Assembly: GCF_014650815.1 (NCBI RefSeq)
Contig: NZ_BMVR01000002.1
Span: 186,001-250,000, forward strand
Direction of reading: 5' to 3'
DNA length: 64,000 nt
Origin: Streptomyces flavofungini
Lineage (GTDB): Bacteria; Actinomycetota; Actinomycetes; Streptomycetales; Streptomycetaceae
The notes beneath the pieces are model-generated. The model was not told the DNA's origin. It saw only the letters and a program-made list of their open reading frames with translations, and made no database searches. Shown here one piece after another: positions 24,619-33,637 of the stretch. The translations under genes and the position numbers were made by a program. Each line of letters starts with the position of its first letter. Position 1 is the first letter of the stretch.

Positions 24619-25257
24619 GTGGCTACGTTCCGATTGCAGGGCAGCAGAGTGCTCGCCGTCGACATGACCGGCGACGCCGTCAAGGCAAAGAACGGCTCGA
24701 TGGTCGCCTACGACGGCACGATGATCTTCAAGAAACTGACGGGGGGCGGTGAGGGCATCCGCGGCATGGTGACGCGGCGTCTCACCAATGAGCAGATGAC
24801 GGTGATGGAGGTGAAGGGGCACGGCACGTGCTGGTTCGCCGACCACGCCACGGAGATCAGCCTGGTGGGACTCCAGAGCGACAAGCTCTATGTGGAGTCC
24901 AGCAATCTCCTGTGCACGGACGCGGGCCTGCGCACGGGCACCACCTTCACGGGCCTGCGCGGCGCGACGCAGGGCAACGGCGTCTTCACCACCACCGTCG
25001 AGGGCACGGGCCAGGCGGCCCTGATCTCGGACGGCCCGGCGGTGATCCTGCGCGTCACGAAGCAGTACCCCCTCCATGTGGACCCGGGCGCGTACGTCGC
25101 GCACCAGGGCAATCTCAAGCAGAGCTTCCAGTCGGGCGTCACCTTCCGCACGTTCATGGGCGAGGGCGGCGGCGAGGCCTTCCAGATGCGCTTCGAGGGC
25201 GACGGCCTCGTCTATGTCCAGGCCAGCGAGCGCAACACGATCGCGGGAGACGTGTGA
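24619..25257 (+). CDS. AIM24-family protein 1
   Basis: The 212-residue product belongs to the AIM24 (DUF124/TerD-unrelated) family of double-stranded beta-solenoid proteins: long runs of short beta strands with glycines ([70 protein letters not shown]). It starts at a GTG. Function in bacteria is unknown; yeast Aim24 is mitochondrial and acts in membrane organisation. There is no signal peptide. It begins a three-gene AIM24 operon in which each start lies at or over the previous stop. Confidence 0.85.
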   Translation: MATFRLQGSRVLAVDMTGDAVKAKNGSMVAYDGTMIFKKLTGGGEGIRGMVTRRLTNEQMTVMEVKGHGTCWFADHATEISLVGLQSDKLYVESSNLLCTDAGLRTGTTFTGLRGATQGNGVFTTTVEGTGQAALISDGPAVILRVTKQYPLHVDPGAYVAHQGNLKQSFQSGVTFRTFMGEGGGEAFQMRFEGDGLVYVQASERNTIAGDV

Positions 25258-25258
25258 C

Positions 25259-25909
25259 ATGCCGTTCCGTGAGGTCAACGCGAAGATGGTCGAGGCGACC
25301 GTCCAGCCCGGCGCCAAGATGTTCAGCCAGCGCGGCGCCATGCTCGCCTACAAGGGCGACGTCTCCTTCACACCCAACGTCGGCGGCGGCCAGGGCGGCC
25401 TGGTGTCCATGATCGGGCGCAGGCTCGCCAACGAGTCGGTCCCGCTGATGACGGTCGAGGGCAACGGCACGGTGATGTTCGGGCACGGCGGCCACCACGT
25501 GCACGTGATCAGCCTGACCGGCGACACGCTGTGCGTGGAGGCGGACCGGCTGCTCGCCTTCGACGGCAGCCTGCAGCAGGGCACGATGTTCCTCGGCTCG
25601 CAGGGCGGAGTGCTGGGCATGGTGCGCGGCCAGGTGTCGGGCCAGGGCCTGTTCACGACGACCCTGAAGGGTCATGGCGCGGTGGCGGTGATGGCGCACG
25701 GCGGCGTCATCGAGCTGCCGATCACGCCCCAGCGCCCGGTGCACGTCGACCCCCAGTCGTACGTGGCGCACCACGGCGACGTGCGCAACAAGCTGTCCAC
25801 GGCGCTCAGCTGGCGCGACATGGTGGGCCGCGGCTCGGGCGAGGGCTTCCAGCTGGAGCTCAGCGGCAATGGCGCAGTGTACGTCCAGGCATCGGAGGAG
25901 AAGCTGTGA
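25259..25909 (+). CDS. AIM24-family protein 2
   Basis: The 216-residue product is a paralogue of its upstream neighbour: GAMLAYKGDVSF, EGNGTVMFGHGGHHVHVISLTGD, QRPVHVDPQSYVAHHGDV and EGFQLELSGNGAVYVQASEE all align with copy 1. The ATG at 25259 is one base after the previous stop codon. Its stop overlaps the next GTG (GTGA). Tandem duplication followed by divergence is the simplest origin. It probably assembles with the other two proteins, but this is inference. Confidence 0.85.
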   Translation: MPFREVNAKMVEATVQPGAKMFSQRGAMLAYKGDVSFTPNVGGGQGGLVSMIGRRLANESVPLMTVEGNGTVMFGHGGHHVHVISLTGDTLCVEADRLLAFDGSLQQGTMFLGSQGGVLGMVRGQVSGQGLFTTTLKGHGAVAVMAHGGVIELPITPQRPVHVDPQSYVAHHGDVRNKLSTALSWRDMVGRGSGEGFQLELSGNGAVYVQASEEKL

Positions 25910-26724
25910 GCACGCCCGTGATCTTCGACCCGATGACGCTGCCGAGCGACGACAACGTCAACGCCTACACCTTCTGCGTGGAGCTGACGGGCAGCCAGTG
26001 GTTCCTGCAGAAGGGCAAGATGATCGCCTACTACGGGCGCATCGACTTCAACGGCATCGGCCACGGCCGCCTCGACCGCCTCGTGCGGACGTCCTTCCAC
26101 TCGCCGCTGCACGCCAGCGACTGGGTGGTGGCCGAGGGCGAGGGCAAGATGCTGCTCGCCGACCGGGCCTTCGATGTGAACTCGTACGACCTGGAGGACG
26201 GGAACCTCACGATCCGCGCGGGCAACCTCCTCGCTTTTCAGCCAACTCTCGCGCTGAAGCAGTCCATTGTCCCCGGTTTCCTGACCCTGATCGGGACCGG
26301 CAAGTTCGTGGCGGTGTCCAGCGGTCCGGTGGTGTTCATGGAGCCGCCGATCCGGGTGGACCCGCAGGCCCTGGTCGGCTGGGCGGACTGCCCCTCGCCC
26401 TGCCATCACTACGACCACCAGTACATGACCGGCGTGATCGGCGGCCTGCGGGCCCTCACCGGGATCGGCGGCGCCTCCGGGGAGGAGCACCAGTTCGAGT
26501 TCGTGGGCGCGGGCACGGTGCTGCTGCAGTCCTCGGAGGCGCTGATGGCGGAGACGGCGACGGGCGCCGTGCCGCACCAGGACGGGGTGCCGGGAGGAGG
26601 GGGCGGTCAGGGCTCTCAGGGCTCATCGGGGCAGCGCGGGCAACATGGCCAACGTGGACAGCAGCCGCAGGGACCGCGCCTTCCCGGACAACTAGGAGAC
26701 CTCCAGCGTCGCTTCGGCCTGTGA
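25906..26724 (+). CDS. AIM24-family protein 3, with Gly/Gln-rich tail
   Basis: The 272-residue product is the most divergent of the trio: strands such as GKMIAYYGRIDFNG, GKMLLADRAFDVNSYDLEDG and GAGTVLLQSSEAL fit the family, and it has the same VDPQALVGW position. About 50 extra C-terminal residues are Gly/Gln/Ser-rich (GGGGGQGSQGSSGQRGQHG), probably disordered. It starts at a GTG overlapping the previous stop. The gene ends 117 bp before absC, which reads in the same direction. Confidence 0.83.
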   Translation: MSTPVIFDPMTLPSDDNVNAYTFCVELTGSQWFLQKGKMIAYYGRIDFNGIGHGRLDRLVRTSFHSPLHASDWVVAEGEGKMLLADRAFDVNSYDLEDGNLTIRAGNLLAFQPTLALKQSIVPGFLTLIGTGKFVAVSSGPVVFMEPPIRVDPQALVGWADCPSPCHHYDHQYMTGVIGGLRALTGIGGASGEEHQFEFVGAGTVLLQSSEALMAETATGAVPHQDGVPGGGGGQGSQGSSGQRGQHGQRGQQPQGPRLPGQLGDLQRRFGL

Positions 26725-26830
26725 GCGGTAGTCTGCGGAGTGTGACGGCGAACGTCTGTGCCCCTCGAAATCCGGGGGGTGCGAGGCGTGTCACACCCCG
26801 ACACTCGTTCACCATTCAACTTCTTAGGTA

Positions 26831-26840
26831 GAATCGATTC
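26831..26840. promoter_or_regulatory. Palindrome GAATCGATTC at the absC start
   Basis: A perfect 10-bp palindrome ends one base before the absC ATG. There is no clear Shine-Dalgarno. The site is placed for autorepression by the MarR-type product, though MarR sites are usually longer. Confidence 0.4.
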
Positions 26841-26841
26841 C

Positions 26842-27318
26842 ATGGAGACCGAGACGGCCCCGCAGTGGCTGACCGACGAGGAACAGTGCGCCTGGCGCAC
26901 CCACGTGGAGGTCAACAGGATGCTGACGTACCAGCTGGAGAAGGATCTCCAGCCGTTCAACCTCACCATGAACGACTACGACATCCTCGTACATCTCTCC
27001 GAGTCCGAAGACCACCGGATGCGTATGAGCGACCTCGCGGCCGCCACCCTGCAGTCCAAGAGCCGGCTCTCCCACCAGATCACCCGCATGGAGAACGCGG
27101 GCCTGGTCCGCCGGGAGAACTGCGAGTCCGACCGGCGCGGCCTCTTCACCGTGCTCACCGACGAGGGCATGGACACCATGAAGCGCGTCGCACCGCACCA
27201 TGTCGCCTCCGTGCGGCAGCACTTCGTCGACCTGATCTCACCCGAGGCGCTCAGCGACCTCCACAAGGCGCTGACGCCGATCGCGGAACACCTGCGCGGA
27301 CTGCGCGGCAAGCCCTGA
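26842..27318 (+). CDS. absC: AbsC-like MarR-family regulator
   Basis: The 158-residue protein has a MarR winged helix: NLTMNDYDILVHLSESEDHRMRMSDLAAATLQSKSRLSHQITRMENAGLVRRENCESDRRGLFTVLTDEG. In S. coelicolor AbsC (SCO5405) is a zinc-responsive pleiotropic regulator of actinorhodin and undecylprodigiosin and of zinc uptake genes, and it lies next to an AIM24 cluster and a two-component system, as here. Assignment rests on sequence resemblance and this shared neighbourhood. The conserved HHVASVRQHF segment offers histidines for metal binding. Confidence 0.82.
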   Translation: METETAPQWLTDEEQCAWRTHVEVNRMLTYQLEKDLQPFNLTMNDYDILVHLSESEDHRMRMSDLAAATLQSKSRLSHQITRMENAGLVRRENCESDRRGLFTVLTDEGMDTMKRVAPHHVASVRQHFVDLISPEALSDLHKALTPIAEHLRGLRGKP

Positions 27319-27378
27319 CGCGGTGCCGCAGCCGGGCCCCGGGGCACCCGTCGATCACGGGCCGCCGGATCCACGGGC

Positions 27379-29010
27379 TCAGGCCTCCGGCGCGGACTCC
27401 GCGTCGGCGACCGGCAGGCGCAGCACGAAGACGGCCCCGCCGCCCGGCGCGTCGTCTACCGTGAGCGTCCCGCCGTGGCGCGCGGCCACGTCGCGGGCGA
27501 TGGCGAGACCCAGACCCGCGCCTCCCTCATCACGGGTGCGCGCGTCATCGAGCCGTACGAACCGCTCAAAGATCCGTTCCCGCTCCCCCTGCGGCACTCC
27601 GCCGCCGTCGTCCGCCACCTCAAGCACGGCCCAGACCCCGTCGGCCCGGGTGGTGACCGTGACCCGGGAGCGGGTGTGCCGCTGCGCGTTGGTCACGAGG
27701 TTGCCGAGCACCCGCGCCAACTGACCGCGGGAACCAGCCACTTCGACACTGTTCAGTTCCGTCGTGACAGCCACCCGGTCCCCCGTGCGCTGCGACAGCT
27801 CCTCACGGGCCAGGGCCGCGAGATCCACCCGGCCCCGGCCCGGCTTCTCCCCGGCGTCAAGGCGGGCCAGCAGCAGCAGGTCGGCGGCCAGCTCCTGGAG
27901 GCGCACGGTGTCCTCGACGGCGCCGGGCACGTCGAGGAGGTCCGGGTGGGCGGCGCCCACCTCCAGTTGGGTCCGCAGGGACGCGATGGGGCTGCGCAGC
28001 TCATGGGAGGCGTCGGCGACGAACCGGCGCTGGCGCTCCACCGATGACTGCAGGGCCGCCAGGGTCTCGTTGGTGGTCCGGGCCAGGCGCGCGATCTCGT
28101 CGTGCGTGTCCGGCTCGGGCACCCGGCGCGCCAGGTCCTCGGACGCGGTGATGGCGGCCATCTCGGCGCGGATCGCGTCGACGGGCCGCAGCGCGCGGCG
28201 CGTGACCAGCCAGGTCACGCCCGCGATCACGGCGAGCAGCACCGGGAAGCCGATCAGCATCGCGGTCAACGCCGTGGTGACGGCGCTCTGTTCGGCGGTC
28301 AGCGAGGCGCCCGCGTGGACGGTGGGCTCACCCTTCGCCCCGGTGTTCACGCGCACCGCGGCGAAGCGGTAGTCCTGGGTCTCGTCGTCGACGGTGGCCG
28401 AGCCCTCGCTCACGCGGGTCGCGTCGGAGATCTCGCCGGGCTTGAGCGAGTCCGCGTCGTCGTCGCCGCTGTCCTCGGCTGCGTCCTCGGCGGCTTCGCG
28501 GGCGTCCTCCCTGCGGTCCTCGGCGGCTTCGCTCGCGTCGGCGGAGTCGGCCGAATCGTCTGCGTCGTCTGCGTCGTCGTCGGAGTCGGTCTCCGGGTCC
28601 GACGGCGTGGGCTTCGGCGACTGCGGCTTCGACGGCTTGGGGGACTTCGGGGACTTCGAGGTGCCGGGCTTCGGGGCCCGGGCGTCGGGATCGACGCGTA
28701 CGGCGGTGACGCCGGAGCCGGTCACCCGCTTCAGGTCGTCGCTGACCGCGACCAGGCGGCCCTTGTCGTCCACCACCTGGACGGGGTTGTCCTCCTCGTC
28801 GGGGAACTCCAGGTCGTCGTACGGGACGTGGGCGGCGAGCTGCGCCGCCACCTTGCGGGCGGCCGACTCGGCCTGCGCGTCGGCCTGGTCGACGAGGCTC
28901 GCGCGCAGCGAAAGGAGCACGGCGGCACCCGCGGCGACCAGGGCGAGCGCCACGACGAGCGTCGCGCCCACGGTCGCGCGGGCGCGCACGGAGCCGAACA
29001 GCCGCCTCAT
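27379..29010 (-). CDS. Sensor histidine kinase with acidic extracellular insertion
   Basis: The 543-residue protein has TM1 at about 12-36 and TM2 at about 246-270. The extracellular part carries a Lys/Pro/Ser stretch (112-135) and then an Asp/Glu/Ala-rich tract (139-187, TDSDDDADDADDSADSADAS and so on). HAMP follows, then the phospho-acceptor box ADASHELRSPI (His336), and the ATPase boxes NLVTNAQRHT, DDGGGVPQ and GGAGLGLAIARDVA. The acidic tract suggests cation sensing. Its start codon overlaps the response-regulator stop (ATGA). Its layout (long extracytoplasmic loop, PepSY gene divergent) matches SCO5403/5404. Confidence 0.9.
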   Translation of the reverse strand: MRRLFGSVRARATVGATLVVALALVAAGAAVLLSLRASLVDQADAQAESAARKVAAQLAAHVPYDDLEFPDEEDNPVQVVDDKGRLVAVSDDLKRVTGSGVTAVRVDPDARAPKPGTSKSPKSPKPSKPQSPKPTPSDPETDSDDDADDADDSADSADASEAAEDRREDAREAAEDAAEDSGDDDADSLKPGEISDATRVSEGSATVDDETQDYRFAAVRVNTGAKGEPTVHAGASLTAEQSAVTTALTAMLIGFPVLLAVIAGVTWLVTRRALRPVDAIRAEMAAITASEDLARRVPEPDTHDEIARLARTTNETLAALQSSVERQRRFVADASHELRSPIASLRTQLEVGAAHPDLLDVPGAVEDTVRLQELAADLLLLARLDAGEKPGRGRVDLAALAREELSQRTGDRVAVTTELNSVEVAGSRGQLARVLGNLVTNAQRHTRSRVTVTTRADGVWAVLEVADDGGGVPQGERERIFERFVRLDDARTRDEGGAGLGLAIARDVAARHGGTLTVDDAPGGGAVFVLRLPVADAESAPEA

Positions 29011-29687
29011 CGGGGGGCCTCCAAGCGGTATCCGGCGCCGCGCACGGTCTTGATGAGGGGTGCGCCGAGCTTGCGGCGCAGCGTGCTCACGTACACCTCG
29101 ACGATGTTGGGGTCGCCCTCGTACGCGAAGTCCCAGACGTGCTCCAGGATGTCGGCCTTGGACACCACCTGGCCGACGCGCACGACCAGTTGCTCCAGGA
29201 CCGCGAACTCCTTCGCGGTGAGCGTGATCTCGGTGCCCGCCCCGCCCTCCGTGGCACCGCGCACGACACGCCGGGCGGCGGTGTCGATCCGCAGGTCGCC
29301 CAGGGTGTGGACGGGCGAGGGGGACGCGGCGCGGCGGCGCAGCAGGGCCTTCACGCGGGCGACGAGGACGACGTACGAGAACGGCTTCGTCAGGTAGTCG
29401 TCGGCGCCCGTGTCCAGGCCCTCGGCCTCGTCGTACTCGCCGTCCTTCGCGGTCAGCATCAGGATCGGCACGTCGTGTCCCGCGGCGCGCAGGGTCGAGC
29501 AGACGCGGTAGCCGTTCATGCCCGGGAGCATGATGTCCAGGATCAGCAGGTCGTACGTGCCCTCGGTGGCACGGTGCAGTCCGTCCAGGCCGTCGTGGAC
29601 GACGTCGACCGCGTAGCCCTCGGCCATGAGGCCCCTGGCCAGGGACAGGGCGAGACGCTTTTCGTCTTCCACGATCAACAGGCGCAT
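29007..29687 (-). CDS. OmpR-family response regulator
   Basis: The 226-residue protein has a receiver domain (LLIVEDEKRLALSLARGL; Asp in YDLLILDIMLPGMNGY; DYLTKPF) and a winged helix (EITLTAKEFAVLEQLV, NIVEVYVSTLRRKLG, IKTVRGAGYRLE). It is the first gene of the leftward operon with the kinase. A set of TTCAGG half-sites at one-turn spacing begins 4 bp before its start codon and extends toward the divergent PepSY gene, so it most likely regulates both. Confidence 0.92.
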   Translation of the reverse strand: MRLLIVEDEKRLALSLARGLMAEGYAVDVVHDGLDGLHRATEGTYDLLILDIMLPGMNGYRVCSTLRAAGHDVPILMLTAKDGEYDEAEGLDTGADDYLTKPFSYVVLVARVKALLRRRAASPSPVHTLGDLRIDTAARRVVRGATEGGAGTEITLTAKEFAVLEQLVVRVGQVVSKADILEHVWDFAYEGDPNIVEVYVSTLRRKLGAPLIKTVRGAGYRLEAPR

Positions 29688-29690
29688 GCG

Positions 29691-29758
29691 TTCAGGATGC
29701 CTGAGCGAACCTGAAGAGTTCTTCAGGCTCCTTCAGGAGGGCTTCAGGAACGTTCAGG
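29691..29758. promoter_or_regulatory. Phased TTCAGG direct-repeat array
   Basis: TTCAGG occurs at 29691, 29722, 29732, 29743 and 29753 on the plus strand, with CCTGAA (its complement) at 29710. The last four are spaced 10, 11 and 10 bp, one helical turn, as expected for OmpR-family tandem binding. The array ends 63 bp before the PepSY gene start, so activation from upstream is plausible. A 7-bp hairpin (29784-29800) follows in the PepSY leader. Confidence 0.75.
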
Positions 29759-29821
29759 CACCTTGGTTCTCGTCGGAACGGACGGCCCCGCAACGGGGCC
29801 AACCACTCGGGAGGAACCCTC

Positions 29822-30628
29822 ATGAAGCGCAACATCGTCATCGCCACCATCGCCGCCGCCACGCTCGTCGGAGGCGGGACGGCGACGGCCTTCGCGCTGG
29901 GCGGCGACGACGAGTCGTCCGCGGCCGGCAAGTCCAGCGTCCAGCTCAAGAACGACGACAGCCGGGTGTACGACGACCGGGACGATGACGACGCCGACGA
30001 CGACGCCGAGGACCGTGCGGACGACGCCCGCGACCGGCAGGACGACGCTCGGGACGACGACCGCGACGACCGGGACGACGCCCGTGAGGACGCCCGCGAC
30101 GACCGCGACGACGCCCGGGAGGACGCCCGGGAGGCGCGGGGCGACAAGGCCGAGAACGCCGCCGAGGCCAAGGGCGCGAAGGTCAGCGCCGCCGAGGCCG
30201 TCGCCGCCGCGCTGAAGGCCACGCCCGGCACCGCCGTCTCCGCCGACCTCGACGACGAGAACGGCGGCCTGATCTGGGACGTCGACGTCCTCGACAAGGA
30301 CGCGCGGACCTGGCACAGCGTCCAGGTCGACCCGGGCACGGGCAAGGTCCTCGGCTCGCACGTCGAGCGGGACGACGACGGGGGCGCCGGGGACGACGCC
30401 GCGGAGGCCGCGCGGATCGCCGCCGCCCTCAAGGGCTCCTCGGTCACCGCGGGCGAGGCCGCGAAGGCTGCCGCCGCCAAGGGCACGGTGACCTCCGTGG
30501 ACGTCGAGGACGACGCGGCCCGGATCGGCGCCTGGGACGTGGAGACCACGTCGGCCAACGGCACCGAGTCCCACTGGAACGTCGACATCACCACCGGCAA
30601 GGTCACCGTCGACCGTTTCGACGACTGA
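29822..30628 (+). CDS. PepSY-domain secreted protein with acidic repeat
   Basis: The 268-residue protein has an N-terminal hydrophobic anchor/signal (IVIATIAAATLVGGGTATAFAL), then an Asp-rich stretch at about 45-105 (DDRDDDDADDDAEDRADDAR, then DDARED/RDDARED units). Two PepSY domains follow (120-190 and 200-265), each ending in a motif such as WHSVQVDPGTGKV or SHWNVDITTGKV. PepSY proteins often inhibit proteases or regulate signalling at the surface. The acidic tract resembles the one in the neighbouring kinase. GGGAGG precedes the ATG. Confidence 0.9.
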   Translation: MKRNIVIATIAAATLVGGGTATAFALGGDDESSAAGKSSVQLKNDDSRVYDDRDDDDADDDAEDRADDARDRQDDARDDDRDDRDDAREDARDDRDDAREDAREARGDKAENAAEAKGAKVSAAEAVAAALKATPGTAVSADLDDENGGLIWDVDVLDKDARTWHSVQVDPGTGKVLGSHVERDDDGGAGDDAAEAARIAAALKGSSVTAGEAAKAAAAKGTVTSVDVEDDAARIGAWDVETTSANGTESHWNVDITTGKVTVDRFDD

Positions 30629-30764
30629 CCCCTCGCACCCGAAGCCACGGCGCCCCTCCCCCGGGGGCGCCCTGCCCCGCCACTCCGTGGCGGACCCCCC
30701 GCCCACCCACCCGGCACCGTCGGCCCCATGGCCCGGCCCGGGTGGGTGGGCTCACTGCATGCCG

Positions 30765-30796
30765 CAGGCGCACCCAGGTGCAGGCGCACCCAGGTG
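30765..30796. repeat. 16-bp tandem direct repeat
   Basis: CAGGCGCACCCAGGTG is present twice with no gap. No gene overlaps it. It belongs to the repeat-rich convergent region. Confidence 0.8.
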
Positions 30797-30975
30797 CGTG
30801 CGAGCATCCCCCCGACGCCCACCTCACCCTCGCCCGGCACGCCCTACCCCGCCGCTCCCACCCGGCACCCGGCACCCGTCACCCGGCACCGAACGGTGCG
30901 GCGGGGGTGGTCCGGGCGGACCCCGGCCGCAATCCACAGCCAAGCCCTCACCACCCTCGGTGGCGGGGGCATCCT

Positions 30976-31019
30976 GGCGTCTGCAGCCAGCGGACAAGGC
31001 GTCTGCAGCCAGCGGACAA
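30976..31019. repeat. 22-bp tandem direct repeat
   Basis: A 22-bp unit beginning GGCGTCTGCAGCCAGC is present twice in perfect tandem. Its function is unknown. Confidence 0.85.
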
Positions 31020-31211
31020 TCGGTCCGCCCTCAGCGGGCAGCCTGTTCCAGGCCCTGCCAGGCAGCTGCTCCCCCGTGCGCGGCTGGGCTGCCCAGAGGG
31101 CGACAGGGACAGCCCTCACTCAAGGGAAGCCGTCAGCTTGGGGAAAGGCGGGCGCAGCCCGAGCCGACGGTGCCGTCACCTCAGCGGCAACCACCCCGGC
31201 CCCCGGCCCTG

Positions 31212-32168
31212 CTACCTGGACGTCAGCCCCTCCACCAAGGAGTCCGCCGCCGCGTAGGGATCCAGCTCCCCCGCCACGATCCGCTCCGCCAACGCCCCCA
31301 ACCGCACGTCCCCGTGCAGGTCAGCGATCCGCTCCCGCAGGGCGGTGACGGCGATCGCCTCGACCTCCCCCGCCGCGCGGGAGGCCCGGCGCGAGGCGAG
31401 GACCCCGTGCTCCTCCATCCACGCCCGGTGCTTCTCCAGCGCCTCGACGAGCTCGTCGGTGCCCTCACCGCGGGCGGCGACGGTCTTGACGATGGGGGGC
31501 CGCCAGTCGCCGGGGGAACGGGACTCCCCGAGCCCCAGCATGTGGTTCAGCTCGCGGGCGGTCGCGTCCGCGCCGTCGCGGTCGGCCTTGTTGACGACGT
31601 ACACGTCGCCGATCTCCAGGATTCCGGCCTTGGCGGCCTGGATGCCGTCGCCCATGCCGGGCGCGAGCAGGACCACCGAGGTGTCGGCCTGCGCGGCGAT
31701 CTCCACCTCGGACTGGCCGACGCCGACGGTCTCCACGAGGATCACGTCGCAGCCGGCCGCGTCGAGGACGCGGATGGCCTGGGGGGCGGCCCAGGCGAGC
31801 CCGCCGAGGTGGCCGCGGGTGGCCATGGAGCGGATGTAGACGCCGGGGTCGGACGCGTGCTCGGACATCCGGACGCGGTCGCCGAGCAGCGCGCCGCCGG
31901 AGAACGGCGAGGACGGGTCGACGGCGAGGACACCGACCCGCTTCCCGGCCCGCCGGTACGCGCTGACCAGTGCCGACGTGGAGGTGGACTTGCCGACGCC
32001 CGGTGATCCGGTGAGCCCGACGACGTACGCGTGCCCGGCCAGCGGGGCCAGCGCCGCCATCACCTCCCGCAGCTGCGGCGACGCCCCCTCGACCAGCGAG
32101 ATGAGCCGGGCCACGGCCCGCGGCCGGCCCTCGCGGGCCTGCGCGACGAGGGAGGGGACGTCCTGCAT
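31212..32168 (-). CDS. meaB: MeaB/ArgK-type GTPase, chaperone of B12-dependent mutase
   Basis: The 318-residue protein has the G3E GTPase motifs: Walker A GLTGSPGVGKST, VDPSSPFSGGALLGDRVRM, the ETVGVGQSE switch and NKAD. MeaB protects and reloads methylmalonyl-CoA mutase with adenosylcobalamin. The ATG at 32168 is preceded by GGAG. It follows the thiolase gene on the same strand by 119 bp, and the epimerase of the same pathway is just beyond. No methylmalonyl-CoA mutase gene is in the window; icmA at 9733 is the nearest partner candidate. Confidence 0.93.
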   Translation of the reverse strand: MQDVPSLVAQAREGRPRAVARLISLVEGASPQLREVMAALAPLAGHAYVVGLTGSPGVGKSTSTSALVSAYRRAGKRVGVLAVDPSSPFSGGALLGDRVRMSEHASDPGVYIRSMATRGHLGGLAWAAPQAIRVLDAAGCDVILVETVGVGQSEVEIAAQADTSVVLLAPGMGDGIQAAKAGILEIGDVYVVNKADRDGADATARELNHMLGLGESRSPGDWRPPIVKTVAARGEGTDELVEALEKHRAWMEEHGVLASRRASRAAGEVEAIAVTALRERIADLHGDVRLGALAERIVAGELDPYAAADSLVEGLTSR

Positions 32169-32287
32169 TGCGGCTCCGTTCGTACGTACGTAGAGACGAA
32201 TCAAGCGTCGGCGGCGAGGCGGCGGGAGGGAAAGCGAGATGCCCGGAGAGGCGGCGAGAGGCCGGGAGAGGCACCCCGCCGGACGCC

Positions 32288-33490
32288 TCAGGCCTTCGCC
32301 ACCTTCAGGATGAGCGCGTCGCCCTGTCCACCGCCGCCGCACAGCGCCGCCGCGCCGACGCCGCCGCCGCGCCGCTTCAGTTCCAGGGCCAGGTGCAGGA
32401 CGAGGCGGGCGCCGGACATGCCGATGGGGTGGCCGAGGGCAATGGCGCCGCCGTTGACGTTCACCTTTTCCGTGGACACCCCGAGGTCCTTCATTGACTG
32501 GACCGCGACGGCGGCGAAGGCCTCGTTGATCTCGATGAGGTCGAGGTCGTCGACGGTCAGGCCCTCCTTCGTGAGGGCGTGCCGGATGGCGTTGGACGGC
32601 TGCGACTGGAGGGAGTTGTCGGGTCCTGCGACGTTGCCGTGCGCGCCGATCTCCGCGATCCAGGCGAGGCCGAGCTCCTCGGCCTTGGCCTTGCTCATCA
32701 CGACGACGGCGGCGGCGCCGTCGGAGATCTGCGAGGCCGTGCCCGCGGTGATGGTGCCGTCCTTGGCGAAGGCGGGGCGCAGCTTGCCGAGGGACTCCGC
32801 GGTGGTCTCGGCGCGGATGCCCTCGTCGCGGGCGAAGAGGACCGGGTCGCCCTTGCGCTGCGGGACCTCGACGGGGGTGATCTCGGCGTCGAAGAGGCCG
32901 TTCTTCTGGGCGGCGGCGGCGCGCTGGTGGGAGAGGGCGCCGATCTCGTCCTGCGCGGGGCGGGCGATGCCGAGGCGGGTGTTGTGCTTCTCCGTGGACT
33001 CGCCCATGGCGATGTTCTCGAAGGGGTCGGTGAGGCCGTCGTGGGCCATCGCGTCGAGCATCTCGATCGCACCGTACTTGTAGCCCTCGCGGGACTTGGG
33101 GAGCAGGTGCGGGGCGTTGGTCATGGACTCCTGGCCGCCCGCGACCACGATGTCGAACTCACCGGCGCGGATGAGCTGGTCGGCGAGCGCGATGGCGTCG
33201 AGGCCGGAGAGGCACACCTTGTTGACGGTGAGCGCGGGGACGTTCATGGGGATGCCCGCCTTGACGGCGGCCTGGCGTGCCGGGATCTGCCCCGCCCCGG
33301 CCTGCAGCACCTGCCCCATGATCACGTACTGCACCTGGTCGCCGCCGATGCCCGCCCGGTCGAGCGCCGCCTTGATCGCGAAGCCACCGAGGTCCGCGCC
33401 GGAGAAGGACTTGAGCGAGCCGAGCAGACGCCCCATGGGCGTGCGCGCGCCCGCGACGATCACTGAGGTGGTTCCGGTCGTTCCAGACAT
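32288..33490 (-). CDS. Acetyl-CoA C-acetyltransferase (thiolase)
   Basis: The 400-residue protein has thiolase signatures: the nucleophile Cys in [11 protein letters not shown] (about residue 93), [17 protein letters not shown] with the catalytic His near the end, and the second Cys in [11 protein letters not shown]. It condenses two acetyl-CoA to acetoacetyl-CoA or cleaves the reverse. Its start ATG at 33490 has GGGG before it. It is divergent from the methylmalonyl-CoA epimerase gene and upstream of meaB. 3-hydroxybutyryl-CoA dehydrogenase (50159) could act on its product. Confidence 0.94.
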   Translation of the reverse strand: MSGTTGTTSVIVAGARTPMGRLLGSLKSFSGADLGGFAIKAALDRAGIGGDQVQYVIMGQVLQAGAGQIPARQAAVKAGIPMNVPALTVNKVCLSGLDAIALADQLIRAGEFDIVVAGGQESMTNAPHLLPKSREGYKYGAIEMLDAMAHDGLTDPFENIAMGESTEKHNTRLGIARPAQDEIGALSHQRAAAAQKNGLFDAEITPVEVPQRKGDPVLFARDEGIRAETTAESLGKLRPAFAKDGTITAGTASQISDGAAAVVVMSKAKAEELGLAWIAEIGAHGNVAGPDNSLQSQPSNAIRHALTKEGLTVDDLDLIEINEAFAAVAVQSMKDLGVSTEKVNVNGGAIALGHPIGMSGARLVLHLALELKRRGGGVGAAALCGGGGQGDALILKVAKA

Positions 33491-33637
33491 GTGGCACGGC
33501 CCCTTCCAGCTGGCGAGCTGAGGAGAGTGAACGAGGGTTTACTCGAATGTACTGAGCGGTACGGCGCACGTCACCGGGCAGCCGGTGTGATCGCGCGCAC
33601 GTTGCGTAATCACGGTCGGGGACGCTGCACTTGACGC

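Larger units (their letters stand above)
30629..31211. other. 583-bp gene-free convergent region, rich in short repeats
   Basis: No credible gene; translations in all frames are low-complexity. It holds two tandem direct repeats, listed separately, and a run of CACCCGGCACCC-like units at 30856-30893. It separates the convergent PepSY and meaB genes, so it should contain terminators, though none is as clean as elsewhere in the window. Confidence 0.6.
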
